A stretch of 64,000 bases of DNA from Marinomonas fungiae (GTDB lineage: Bacteria; Pseudomonadota; Gammaproteobacteria; Pseudomonadales; Marinomonadaceae), in the NCBI RefSeq assembly GCF_001418205.1, contig NZ_LIQF01000001.1:216863-280862 (forward strand). Direction: 5' to 3'. This document shows positions 27,716-36,808 of the stretch, one piece after another. The notes under the pieces are model-generated. The model had not been told where the DNA came from. It did no database searches and worked only from the letters and a program-made list of their open reading frames with translations. The position numbers and the translations under genes were made by a program. The number at the start of each line of letters is the position of its first letter. Within the stretch, counting starts at the first letter, position 1.

Positions 27716-29920
27716 TTAGCTGTGCACTGAACACTTGAGGCCCAGTGCCGTAGCAATTTCTTCTAAGTTTGGAATTTGCGCTAACAATTTTTGACAATCC
27801 CTGACTGTCGCACCATTGCGGCAACGTGCAGCGAGCAATAGGAAAGCTAACGCCACTAACTCGTTTCCTGCACTGTCCAAGTCCCCACCCTGTGGGGGAC
27901 ATCCCTGTATTATTAGTGTTCCGGCGTGCCACTCAATGGCACCACCAATATGATTCACGCCATCCATTAAAGTGGTGATGCGATCCTCATAGAAATACGG
28001 CAGCTGAGGAATCCCCTCAAACTGACTTTGACCTTCCGCATATACCGCCAAAGCGGCTAATAAAGAAACGAACTCGCGGAGCTCATAAGACTGCTCAACC
28101 GTTAATATGAAGGCTTTTAATGGTGCAAAGACCACACGCAAAGTTTGAGTATTAAAAACCCCTAAAGGTTCACCTAACCACACAAACTTCGCCCCCGCCT
28201 GCTGCAACACCTCCAGCAACACATTCATGCGACCATGCCGAGCAACACCTTCTAACTGCAAAGCAGAACCAGGTAAAATGGTTGCTAACAAGACACTCCA
28301 CAAAGCCTGTTGCATATCCGCGGGTAATTCTAGATTAGCCCCTGAAACACTTTCACATTGAACGGTAAAGCTTTTCTCACCTTTAACGGAGACTCCGAAC
28401 GAAGCGAATAATGCTCGCACCTGCTCATCAAAAGCCAGCGCTGATTCAAAATAACCATCGCACTCAGAGAACAGGCTCAAAATCACTGCCGAAGACATTA
28501 AGCGTGATGACGCAGGGCCAGGTAAGGCGGTTGATAACGGTGATAATTGAGCAGGCGTAAACTTGAATGGCAAACAATCCGCCGTCGCCGAAATTACATC
28601 TGCATCGACACTCTTTAGTAATGCCAATAGATGAGTAAACGGGGTATTGAGTAGAGCATCCTCACACACCACCTCTACCGGAAAGGCTTGCCCTGCCAAG
28701 ACAGGCGCCAACAGGTATAAACTTGTCGCAGAGTTATGGACATTAATTGGCGCAATCGGCGCACGCAACCCTTTGCGACCTACGCCATGAACTCGTACCG
28801 AGCCATAGCCAAACTCTTCGATCACCACCCCCATATCCCTTAGGGCCTGCATGGTCACTTTTACATCACCCGCCAGATCGACATTCACTAGCTCACTGAC
28901 ACCCTGTGCTAGGGCTGCCATTATAAGAGCTCTATGTGACAAAGATTTGTCACCGATCAACTTAACATCACCATTGATCGCTGAAGCCGGACTAACCGAG
29001 ATCGAAACCTGCTTTTCTTGCGGCTTGCCTAATGTTCTCTGCTCAAGCAAACGCAAAAAGTGATCACGAGCCGACTTTGCACGAGTAAATACCCCATACA
29101 TTGAAGCCCCATCACCATCTACGATGGCTTGGCGCATTTCTGCTAGACGATCCGTAAATAAATCAAGAGTGGTTAGCGTTGCCTCTTTGTTTGCCAAGAA
29201 AACATCACGCCACATCACCGGATCACTGGAGGCAATACGAGTAAAATCGCGGAAACCGCCAGCCGCAAAACGGAAGATATCTTGACTGCGCTCCGCATTC
29301 GCCAAGGCATCTACCAAGGTGTAAGCCAACAAGTGCGGCAAGTGACTGGACGCAGCTAATACATGATCATGGTGCTCTACATCCATACTCACCACGTCCG
29401 CTCCGACTGCACGCCACAAACGATGAAGGCGATCAAGCAATGTAGGATCTGAGTAAGGCAACGGTGTAATAATGGCCATGTGCTTTTCAAACAAGTGAGG
29501 ATTGGCTGCTAGTACACCACTTTTCTCAGCCCCTGCAATAGGGTGACCAGGTATAAAATTAGCAGGCGCCTCACCAAAAACTTTGACGGCAGCAGCCACG
29601 ACACTCCCCTTGGTAGACCCCACATCAGTTACCAAAGTCGTTGGCTTAATAAATGGCTTAATTTCAGTTAAAACAGACTCCATCGCGCGCACTGGCGTCG
29701 CTAGGATAATAATGTCCATGTTTGAAATCGTTGCTTCATCAAGCTGAGCAGGATGATCGATGACACCGGTTGACACGCCGAGGGTCAGCTCGCCAGCACG
29801 ACGATCCGCACCATACAAAGTGGCCAACCCTTGCTGCTTCAAGCTTTTTGCGAACGAGCCACCGATCATACCTAATCCGACGATCAGAACGTTACCAAAC
29901 TCTTTTTTTGTGTCTTGCAT
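27716..29920 (-). CDS. Prephenate dehydrogenase fused to a degenerate EPSP-synthase domain
   Basis: The 734-residue protein joins TyrA (1-295) to an AroA-like domain (about 305-734), a fusion known from Pseudomonas. The TyrA half looks active: NAD motif GLGMIGG (15-21), His126 in GHPIAGAEKSG, His193 in SSHLPH. The AroA half keeps GDKSLSHRAL (323-332), Asn396 and Arg647. It has lost other residues used by E. coli EPSP synthase: Arg100 is Tyr402, Arg124 is Thr426, Gln171 is Arg473, Asp313 is Glu616, Lys340 is Phe643, Glu341 is Tyr644 and Arg386 is Leu688. The frame is intact, so this is divergence, not a broken gene. A separate active aroA elsewhere would be needed. Confidence 0.88.
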   Translation of the reverse strand: MQDTKKEFGNVLIVGLGMIGGSFAKSLKQQGLATLYGADRRAGELTLGVSTGVIDHPAQLDEATISNMDIIILATPVRAMESVLTEIKPFIKPTTLVTDVGSTKGSVVAAAVKVFGEAPANFIPGHPIAGAEKSGVLAANPHLFEKHMAIITPLPYSDPTLLDRLHRLWRAVGADVVSMDVEHHDHVLAASSHLPHLLAYTLVDALANAERSQDIFRFAAGGFRDFTRIASSDPVMWRDVFLANKEATLTTLDLFTDRLAEMRQAIVDGDGASMYGVFTRAKSARDHFLRLLEQRTLGKPQEKQVSISVSPASAINGDVKLIGDKSLSHRALIMAALAQGVSELVNVDLAGDVKVTMQALRDMGVVIEEFGYGSVRVHGVGRKGLRAPIAPINVHNSATSLYLLAPVLAGQAFPVEVVCEDALLNTPFTHLLALLKSVDADVISATADCLPFKFTPAQLSPLSTALPGPASSRLMSSAVILSLFSECDGYFESALAFDEQVRALFASFGVSVKGEKSFTVQCESVSGANLELPADMQQALWSVLLATILPGSALQLEGVARHGRMNVLLEVLQQAGAKFVWLGEPLGVFNTQTLRVVFAPLKAFILTVEQSYELREFVSLLAALAVYAEGQSQFEGIPQLPYFYEDRITTLMDGVNHIGGAIEWHAGTLIIQGCPPQGGDLDSAGNELVALAFLLLAARCRNGATVRDCQKLLAQIPNLEEIATALGLKCSVHS

Positions 29921-29950
29921 AGTAAGCGCCTTATAACAAAAACTTAGCGC

Positions 29951-31072
29951 CTACAGCACTGCAACGGGGTATGAACCAAGGACTTTCACTTCCGAAGCAC
30001 GCTCACGCAACTCTTCAATGACTGCCTTGCAGGCATCCTCTTCACAATGCCCCCAAAAGTCGATGTAAAACACATAGCCCCATTTACTAATCAAGGAAGG
30101 ACGCGTTTCAAGACGTGTCATATCTACCCCGTGACGTTCAAAAGATTCAAGCAAACGATACAAAGCACCCGGCTCGTTTTTCGCACTGACTAACAAAGAT
30201 GTTTTATCTTTACCGCTTGGCGGTACTTTTTCATTACCGATAATTAGGAAGCGCGTCGTGTTTTCTGGATGATCTTCAATATTGGCGGAAACCACTTGCA
30301 AATCGTATAGCTGACCGGCAATCTCACCCGCAATGGCCGCAACCGCTTTACCATTGCGCCCCGCTTCAGCCGCTAGACGCGCACCTTCCGCATTCGAGCT
30401 CACAGCAACGCGCTCAGCGTGTGGCCAGTAACGATCCAACCAAGCACGACATTGCGCCAAAGACTGCTGGTGTGAGTAAATATGAGTCACATCGTCTGGG
30501 TTGATATTCGGTGCTACCAATAGGTTATGGTGGATACGCACTTCCACTTCACCGCAAATTTTTAAGCGCGAACCACGGAAACTATCTAGGGTATGATTCA
30601 CCACACCTTCCGTTGAGTTTTCCACAGGCACTACGCCATAGTTAGCCGCCCCGGACTCCACTTCACGGAACACCTCATCAATCGCTGCCATGGGCGCACT
30701 GACAATAGACTGTCCAAAGTGCTTCAAGGCTGCCTGCTGTGTAAAAGTGCCTTCAGGACCTAAGAATGCAATGCGCATTGGGCGCTCAAGCGCTAAGCAA
30801 GAAGACATAACTTGACGAAAGATTTTCGCCATTTCTTCATTGCCTAGCGGGCCTTTATTACGCTCCATCACACGACGCAATACTTGGGCTTCACGCTCCG
30901 GACGATAAAACACGACTTTCTCATCACCTTGCTCGGCCAATTTGACCTCTGCCACCTTTTGCGCACAAGCTGCACGCTCATTTATCAAATCTTGAATCTG
31001 CGCATCAATCGCATCGATTCGATCACGTAGCAGCGGCAACGTCATCGGGATAGTATCGTTTTTTGTCGTCAT
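29951..31072 (-). CDS. pheA: Bifunctional chorismate mutase / prephenate dehydratase (P-protein)
   Basis: PheA makes phenylpyruvate from chorismate by way of prephenate. The 373-residue product has an AroQ chorismate mutase domain (about 10-95), a dehydratase domain (about 100-285) ending in the TRF motif (ENTTRFLII), and a C-terminal ACT domain for phenylalanine feedback (about 295-370, with ESFERHGVDMTRLETRP). It lies 30 bases upstream of the tyrA fusion, so both branches of the pathway are cotranscribed. Confidence 0.97.
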   Translation of the reverse strand: MTTKNDTIPMTLPLLRDRIDAIDAQIQDLINERAACAQKVAEVKLAEQGDEKVVFYRPEREAQVLRRVMERNKGPLGNEEMAKIFRQVMSSCLALERPMRIAFLGPEGTFTQQAALKHFGQSIVSAPMAAIDEVFREVESGAANYGVVPVENSTEGVVNHTLDSFRGSRLKICGEVEVRIHHNLLVAPNINPDDVTHIYSHQQSLAQCRAWLDRYWPHAERVAVSSNAEGARLAAEAGRNGKAVAAIAGEIAGQLYDLQVVSANIEDHPENTTRFLIIGNEKVPPSGKDKTSLLVSAKNEPGALYRLLESFERHGVDMTRLETRPSLISKWGYVFYIDFWGHCEEDACKAVIEELRERASEVKVLGSYPVAVL

Positions 31073-31094
31073 AGAGCGTGTGTCCTAATTACAA

Positions 31095-32177
31095 TTAACC
31101 GTAGCGTTTTTCGAATGCATGCATGAAATCTACCAATGCTTGCACACCTGCAAGAGGCATAGCATTGTAGATACTCGCACGCATACCACCGACTGAACGG
31201 TGACCCGCAAGGGTACGAAGCCCGGCTTCTTCTGACTCTGTTAAGAAGGTTTTTTCTAGTGATTCGTCAGCCAACACAAATGGCACATTCATTCGTGAAC
31301 GGTAACGAACATCGATAGGGTTAGAGTAAAAACCACTGTTATCAATCGCGCCGTATAACAGATCAGCTTTTTCAATATTTAGTTTTTCCATAGCTGGCAC
31401 GCCACCTTGCGCTTCCAGCCATTCAAATACCAAGTCCGCCAAGTAGATCGCAAACGTTGGAGGCGTATTGATCATGGAATCATTTTTGGCAAGGTTTTCA
31501 AAAGACCAAATACTTGGCAGCGCATCATTATTACTGCGCGCCAATAAGTCTTTACGAATGATATTAATCACGACCCCTGCAGGCCCTACATTCTTTTGAG
31601 CACCAGCATAGATCAAGCCATATTTTGACACGTCAATTTGACGAGACAGAATCGTAGAAGACAAATCTGCCACAATAGGTAGATTTGTTTCTGGCAGATC
31701 AGCAAACTCCAAGCCACCGATAGTCTCATTAGGCGTAAGGTGCAAGTAGGCTGCCTTTTCATCCAAATTCAAAGAAGAAAAATCAGGTACAGTAGTGTAG
31801 TTCACATCTTTTGAAGAGCCCGCCACCACAACACGAGTATATTTCTGCGCTTCTTTGAGTGCTTTACTCGACCATGCCCCCGTATCAAGATAGCAAGCCG
31901 ATGCAAAACCATTAGTCAAATTGGCTGGAATTTGTGCAAAGGACGCGGAAGCACCACCTTGAGTGAAGACAATTTCGTAATCATCAGAGATGTTCAGCAG
32001 CTTGCTTAGACGCGTTTTAGCCGATGCTAAGATCGACATAAACTCATCGCTACGGTGACTCATTTCCATCACTGACACACCCGTTCCGTGCCAATCAAGA
32101 AGTTCTGCTTGCGCTTTTGCTAGTACAGCTTCTGGGAGCGCGGCGGGACCAGAACAAAAATTGTAAACTCGGCTCAT
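31095..32177 (-). CDS. serC: Phosphoserine aminotransferase
   Basis: SerC transaminates 3-phosphohydroxypyruvate in serine synthesis and acts in vitamin B6 synthesis upstream of PdxJ. The 360-residue PLP enzyme starts with the typical RVYNFCSGPAALP and has the Schiff-base lysine in YAGAQKNVGPAG and the C-terminal GHRSVGGMRASIYNAM motif. It lies between gyrA and pheA as in Pseudomonas. Confidence 0.97.
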   Translation of the reverse strand: MSRVYNFCSGPAALPEAVLAKAQAELLDWHGTGVSVMEMSHRSDEFMSILASAKTRLSKLLNISDDYEIVFTQGGASASFAQIPANLTNGFASACYLDTGAWSSKALKEAQKYTRVVVAGSSKDVNYTTVPDFSSLNLDEKAAYLHLTPNETIGGLEFADLPETNLPIVADLSSTILSRQIDVSKYGLIYAGAQKNVGPAGVVINIIRKDLLARSNNDALPSIWSFENLAKNDSMINTPPTFAIYLADLVFEWLEAQGGVPAMEKLNIEKADLLYGAIDNSGFYSNPIDVRYRSRMNVPFVLADESLEKTFLTESEEAGLRTLAGHRSVGGMRASIYNAMPLAGVQALVDFMHAFEKRYG

Positions 32178-32215
32178 TCTGCCTTAAACCTCATTTAAAA
32201 ATGTGTCTTGCAACA

Positions 32216-32243
32216 CAAAAGAAGGCGCACTCAAGGTGCGCCT
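32216..32243 (-). terminator. Terminator of gyrA
   Basis: Arms AGGCGCAC (32223-32230) and GTGCGCCT (32236-32243), loop of 5. On the minus strand the stem is followed by TTCTTTTGTG, a weak but acceptable T tract. It lies just after the gyrA stop and would partly separate gyrA from serC. Confidence 0.65.
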
Positions 32244-32249
32244 AGGATT

Positions 32250-34937
32250 TTACTCTTCAGAGCTTGGGGGATTGCTCTTCAGTTCATCCGCTGTGTCGAC
32301 CTGCTCTACATCCACATCAACCAGTTCGGCCTCTGCCTGAGCATCATCGTCTTCCACAACGCGTTCAACACCTACCAAACGTTCATCATTTGATAGACGA
32401 ATCAATGTCACACCCTGAGTGTTTCGACCTTGGCATGAAATCTCCGCAACACGCGTACGCACCAGTGTGCCCATATCGGTAATTAAGATCACTTCGTCCG
32501 ACTCTTCAACTTGCGTCGCACCCACTACTGGGCCGTTACGCTCGGACACTTGGATACCGATGACACCTTGACCACCACGACCGTAAACTGGGAATTCACT
32601 GATCATAGTACGTTTACCGTAGCCGTTTTCACAAGCCATCAACACCGCAGTCTCTTGGTCGGCACTCGGCACGATTAAAGAGACCACTTTTGCGTCCTCA
32701 GCCAATTTGATACCGCGCACACCCGCTGCCGTCCGCCCCATAGAACGCACGTCCGTTTCCTTAAAGCGGATGGTCTTACCAGAGCTAGATACCAACATAA
32801 TGTCGTCGTTGCCAGATGTTTGTGCCACACCCACTAGGGCATCGCTTTCATCTAATTTCAACGCAATCAAACCACTTGAACGAGGGCGAGCAAAGTGCTC
32901 CATGGCTGTTTTCTTGACAGTACCATTTGCAGTTGCCATAAAGATGTAACTGCTTGCAGCAATGTCTTCACCATCTTCTACATCGACATCCACATCACTG
33001 TCTGCATCGGTTTTCTCAGGCGCAGTCAATGGCAATAGAGCAGAGATATGCTCGCCCTCTGCCAATGGCAATAGGTTAACAATTGGTCGACCTTTCGAGG
33101 CACGGCTACCCACAGGGATTTCAAACACGCGCAACCAGTACACTTTACCGAAGTTACTAAACAGCATCACGGTATCGTGACTGCTGGTCACCAGCAAATG
33201 ACTAATATGATCTTCGTCTTTCATGCCCGATGCAGACTTACCACGACCACCACGGCGCTGCGCCTTGTACTCTTCAAGCGGTTGCGTTTTTGCATAACCG
33301 GTATCAGAGATCGTCACGACCATTGGCGCTTCATCAATCAAGTCTGCAATAGTTAGATCTTGTTTCGAGGTTAAGATCTCTGTACGACGCACGTCACCAA
33401 ATTGATCGCGAGCCTCTTCAAGCTCCTCACGAATCACTTCCATCAAGCGATCTGGATTACCTAGAATTTCTAGTAATTCCGCAATCAAGTCGATCAAAGA
33501 CTTGTATTCGCCCAGCAGTTTTTCATGCTCAAGACCCGTAAGACGGTGAAGACGAAGATCAAGAATCGCTTGCGCTTGCTCTGGAGACAAACGGTAAACA
33601 CCGTTATTGAAACCATAGGCGGCATCCAAATCATCTGGACGACAAGCATCTGCTCCGGCGCGCTCAAGCATCGCCATAACATTGCCGGGTTCCCATGTTT
33701 CAGAAATCAGCTTTTCTTTCGCTTCGGCCGATGTAGGCGACTGACGAATCAGCTCAATCACACGATCGATGTTAGCCAGAGCCACCGCCAAACCTTCTAA
33801 TACATGGCCACGTTCACGGGCTTTGCGTAGTTCAAAGATAGTTCGACGGGTTACCACTTCACGGCGGTGCTTTACGAAGCACTCAAGTACCTGTTTCAGG
33901 TTCAACAATTCTGGACGACCATCAACCAAGGCCACCATATTGATACCGAAAACAGACTGCAGCTGTGTCTGCGTGAAGATATTATTCACAACAACGTCAG
34001 GGTTTTCACCACGACGCAGCTCGATGACGATACGCATACCATCTTTATCAGATTCGTCGCGCAGCTCGCTAATACCTTCAAGTTTTTTCTCTTTTACCAA
34101 CTCCGCAATCTTTTCGATCACTTTCGCTTTGTTTAGCTGGTAAGGAATTTCAGTAAAGACGATCGCTTGGCGATTGCCTTTTTCCATGTCTTCCACATGG
34201 TGACGAGCGCGCATGTAGATGCGACCACGGCCAGTCTTGTAGGCTTCAACAATGCCTGCACGACCATTAATAAAGGCACCCGTTGGGAAATCTGGCCCTG
34301 GGATATGCTCCATCAACTCGTCGATGGTTACATCCGGATTATCGATAACATTTAAACAACCATCGATAACCTCACCTAGATTATGAGGAGGAATGTTAGT
34401 TGCCATACCTACCGCAATACCGGCCGAGCCATTGACTAGCAAGCCTGGGATGCGTGTTGGCAATACTTCCGGCATAAACTCTGTACCATCATAGTTTGGT
34501 ACAAAATCCACCGTTTCCTTTTCCAAATCCATCAGCATATGGTGCGATATACGCGCCATACGAATCTCGGTATAACGCATTGCTGCCGCGCTGTCGCCGT
34601 CAACCGAACCAAAGTTACCTTGGCCGTCTACCAGCATGTAACGCATTGAAAATGGCTGCGCCATACGGACGATGGTTTCGTATACAGCAGAGTCACCATG
34701 AGGGTGATATTTACCGATCACATCACCAACGATACGAGCGGATTTTTTGTAGGGCTTATTCCAATCGTTCTTAAGTTCGTTCATCGCGTATAGCACGCGA
34801 CGGTGAACAGGCTTCAAACCATCTCGAACATCAGGCAAGGCGCGCCCAACAATTACGCTCATTGCGTAATCAAGATAAGAACCTTTCAGCTCATCTTCGA
34901 TACTGACGGGAATAATTTCTTTGGCTAATTCACCCAT
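32250..34937 (-). CDS. gyrA: DNA gyrase subunit A
   Basis: GyrA is the DNA-breaking and wrapping subunit of gyrase. The 895-residue product has the catalytic tyrosine in [10 protein letters not shown] (about 122), the quinolone-determining segment [15 protein letters not shown] with Ser at the 83 position and Glu where E. coli has Asp87, and the GyrA box in [13 protein letters not shown]. An insertion rich in Asp occurs in the C-terminal domain ([15 protein letters not shown]), and the end is acidic, as in many gammaproteobacteria. Confidence 0.98.
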   Translation of the reverse strand: MGELAKEIIPVSIEDELKGSYLDYAMSVIVGRALPDVRDGLKPVHRRVLYAMNELKNDWNKPYKKSARIVGDVIGKYHPHGDSAVYETIVRMAQPFSMRYMLVDGQGNFGSVDGDSAAAMRYTEIRMARISHHMLMDLEKETVDFVPNYDGTEFMPEVLPTRIPGLLVNGSAGIAVGMATNIPPHNLGEVIDGCLNVIDNPDVTIDELMEHIPGPDFPTGAFINGRAGIVEAYKTGRGRIYMRARHHVEDMEKGNRQAIVFTEIPYQLNKAKVIEKIAELVKEKKLEGISELRDESDKDGMRIVIELRRGENPDVVVNNIFTQTQLQSVFGINMVALVDGRPELLNLKQVLECFVKHRREVVTRRTIFELRKARERGHVLEGLAVALANIDRVIELIRQSPTSAEAKEKLISETWEPGNVMAMLERAGADACRPDDLDAAYGFNNGVYRLSPEQAQAILDLRLHRLTGLEHEKLLGEYKSLIDLIAELLEILGNPDRLMEVIREELEEARDQFGDVRRTEILTSKQDLTIADLIDEAPMVVTISDTGYAKTQPLEEYKAQRRGGRGKSASGMKDEDHISHLLVTSSHDTVMLFSNFGKVYWLRVFEIPVGSRASKGRPIVNLLPLAEGEHISALLPLTAPEKTDADSDVDVDVEDGEDIAASSYIFMATANGTVKKTAMEHFARPRSSGLIALKLDESDALVGVAQTSGNDDIMLVSSSGKTIRFKETDVRSMGRTAAGVRGIKLAEDAKVVSLIVPSADQETAVLMACENGYGKRTMISEFPVYGRGGQGVIGIQVSERNGPVVGATQVEESDEVILITDMGTLVRTRVAEISCQGRNTQGVTLIRLSNDERLVGVERVVEDDDAQAEAELVDVDVEQVDTADELKSNPPSSEE

Positions 34938-35272
34938 AGATACTACCGTTCCTTATGTTTGGAGCGAGGCAACAAAACAACACGCTCCGGCCATCTTTTT
35001 GTAAGCGCGGCATTATACCACAAGCAAATCGCGAACACCCATTATCTATCGCGCTTTTATTTCACCTTAGCCCCCTACTTAGGGACGCAAAACACAAGCC
35101 CTCTGCTGGCCATGATCAAAATCACTGAAAAAGCGACTCTGCATTGCAGTTCCGAGTTTGTCGCCACCCACAGAATAGCTATAATGCTCTGATCCAAATA
35201 GCGGCGATCGCTCGAATACTAGGAATCGACCTAATCGTTAACGCAGTAGCCACGATACAATAGGAAAAAGAG
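34938..35272. promoter_or_regulatory. Divergent promoter region between gyrA and ubiG
   Basis: This 335-base gap holds no gene. On the minus strand an extended -10 (TGG TATAAT; the box is 35012-35017 on the plus strand) fits gyrA, with AAGGAAC before its start. On the plus strand TATAAT at 35180-35185 with a weak TTGTCG 16 bases upstream fits ubiG. I see no other structure. Confidence 0.5.
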
Positions 35273-36001
35273 ATGACCTCAAACCAGAACACCACCACCA
35301 ATGTAGATTTAGATGAAGTCGCTAAATTTGAAGCCCTAGCAAGCCGCTGGTGGGACAAGAACAGTGAGTTCAAACCTCTTCATGATATCAACCCTCTGCG
35401 CGCTAACTACATCAATGATCGCGCACCACTGACTGGCAAAAAGGCCATTGATATTGGCTGCGGCGGCGGCATCTTATCCGAAGCATTAGCACAGATGGGC
35501 GCCACCGTTAAAGGTATCGATATGGGGGAAGCCCCGCTTGCTGTTGCTAAACTTCACTTGGAAGAAAGCGGTTTAGAAATCGACTATGAACGCATCACTG
35601 CAGAAGAAATTGCCGAGCGTGAGGCCGAGCAGTACGATGTGGTAACGTGCCTTGAAATGCTAGAACACGTTCCCGATCCAGCTTCTGTTATCAAAGCCTG
35701 TATGAAGCTTTGCAAACCAGGTGGTCACGTCTTTTTCTCGACTATTAACCGCAACCCAAAAGCTTACCTATTTGCCATCGTCGGCGCCGAATACATTTTA
35801 AAAATGCTACCCAAAGGCACTCACGACTACGCCAAATTCATTCAGCCTGCAGAGCTTAGCAACTTCGCACGCCAAGCTGGCTTAGATGTCACACACATGA
35901 CTGGCATGACCTATAATCCATTGACTAAGGTCTATAAATTAAATGACCGTGATGTGTCTGTTAACTACTTGATGCATACACAAAAGCCGACACAAAACTA
36001 G
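35273..36001 (+). CDS. ubiG: Ubiquinone biosynthesis O-methyltransferase UbiG
   Basis: UbiG performs both O-methylations of ubiquinone synthesis. The 242-residue product has the SAM motif [15 protein letters not shown] (about 61-75), the [14 protein letters not shown] segment, and the ubiG-type N-terminus [20 protein letters not shown]. It is followed by the SDR gene 10 bases later with a strong AGGAGG site. Confidence 0.97.
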   Translation: MTSNQNTTTNVDLDEVAKFEALASRWWDKNSEFKPLHDINPLRANYINDRAPLTGKKAIDIGCGGGILSEALAQMGATVKGIDMGEAPLAVAKLHLEESGLEIDYERITAEEIAEREAEQYDVVTCLEMLEHVPDPASVIKACMKLCKPGGHVFFSTINRNPKAYLFAIVGAEYILKMLPKGTHDYAKFIQPAELSNFARQAGLDVTHMTGMTYNPLTKVYKLNDRDVSVNYLMHTQKPTQN

Positions 36002-36011
36002 GAGGTCTCCG

Positions 36012-36758
36012 ATGCTGGACTACCAAGCGCCGAACGATCTATTGCAAGATAAAGTTATCCTAGTCACTGGCGCCGGAGACGGTATTGGCAAACAAGCGGC
36101 ACTGAGTTATGCCGCTTGCGGTGCCACAGTGATTTTATTGGGACGCACAACCAAAAAACTAGAACAAGTGTATGATGAAATCGAAAAACTAGGCTATCCA
36201 CAAGCTGCCATTGTACCGCTTAACTTGGATACCGCGGTAGAACACGACTACATTGAGCTAGCCAACACCATCGAAACAGAATTTGGCCGACTTGATGGCA
36301 TCCTACACAACGCCAGCCTACTCGGCGCTCGCACTCCTCTAGCCAACTTTGAACCAAGCACCTTTGAGCAAGTCATGCGCGTGAACGTCACCGCTGCATT
36401 TCTATTAAATCAGGCATTGATTCCTCTACTGCAAAAAGCCCCTCACGCATCGATTATTTTCACCAGCTCAAGCGTCGGCCGCAAAGCCAAAGCCTACTGG
36501 GGCGCATACGCGGTATCCAAGTTTGCAACAGAAGCCATGATGCAACTTTTGGCAGACGAGCTTGAAAATATCTCAAACATTCGCGTGAATGCTATCAACC
36601 CAGGCGCCACTCGCACCAATATGCGAGCCCACGCCTACCCAGCGGAAGACCCTAACACACTTAAAACACCACAAGACATCATGCCACTTTATCTGTACTT
36701 AATGGGTGAAGACAGTGCAAAAGTGAACGGCCAATCACTTGATGCGCAAATCAAATAA
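36012..36758 (+). CDS. YciK-like short-chain dehydrogenase
   Basis: A 248-residue SDR enzyme with the cofactor motif TGAGDGIGKQAA (19-30), the NAG-equivalent HNASLLG, the catalytic Ser in TSSSVG, and Tyr-x3-Lys in YAVSK. It resembles E. coli YciK, whose substrate is not established. Its position after ubiG is common in gammaproteobacteria and suggests cotranscription. AGGAGG lies 7 bases before the ATG. Confidence 0.9.
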   Translation: MLDYQAPNDLLQDKVILVTGAGDGIGKQAALSYAACGATVILLGRTTKKLEQVYDEIEKLGYPQAAIVPLNLDTAVEHDYIELANTIETEFGRLDGILHNASLLGARTPLANFEPSTFEQVMRVNVTAAFLLNQALIPLLQKAPHASIIFTSSSVGRKAKAYWGAYAVSKFATEAMMQLLADELENISNIRVNAINPGATRTNMRAHAYPAEDPNTLKTPQDIMPLYLYLMGEDSAKVNGQSLDAQIK

Positions 36759-36776
36759 TTAAAGGGCTTGCACTTC

Positions 36777-36808
36777 ATCATGGGAACAGGCTAACCTGTG
36801 CCCATGAT
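36777..36808 (+). promoter_or_regulatory. Hairpin covering the protease start codon
   Basis: The arms at 36777-36790 and 36795-36808 pair over 14 positions with a single A-G mismatch and a CTAA loop. Both possible start codons of the protease (GTG 36798, ATG 36804) lie in the right arm, and an in-frame stop at 36792 excludes an upstream start. No Shine-Dalgarno is visible. Confidence 0.65.

Noticed and set aside
27716-29920. tyrA-aroA fusion as a frameshift or assembly artefact
   Set aside because: The frame is open for 734 codons, the same fusion is known in related bacteria, and changes are spread substitutions rather than a break.
34650-34720. Glu instead of Asp at the GyrA 87 position, as a quinolone-resistance mutation
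   Set aside because: Acidic residue is conserved in charge and Ser83 is intact; this is more simply natural variation than selected resistance.
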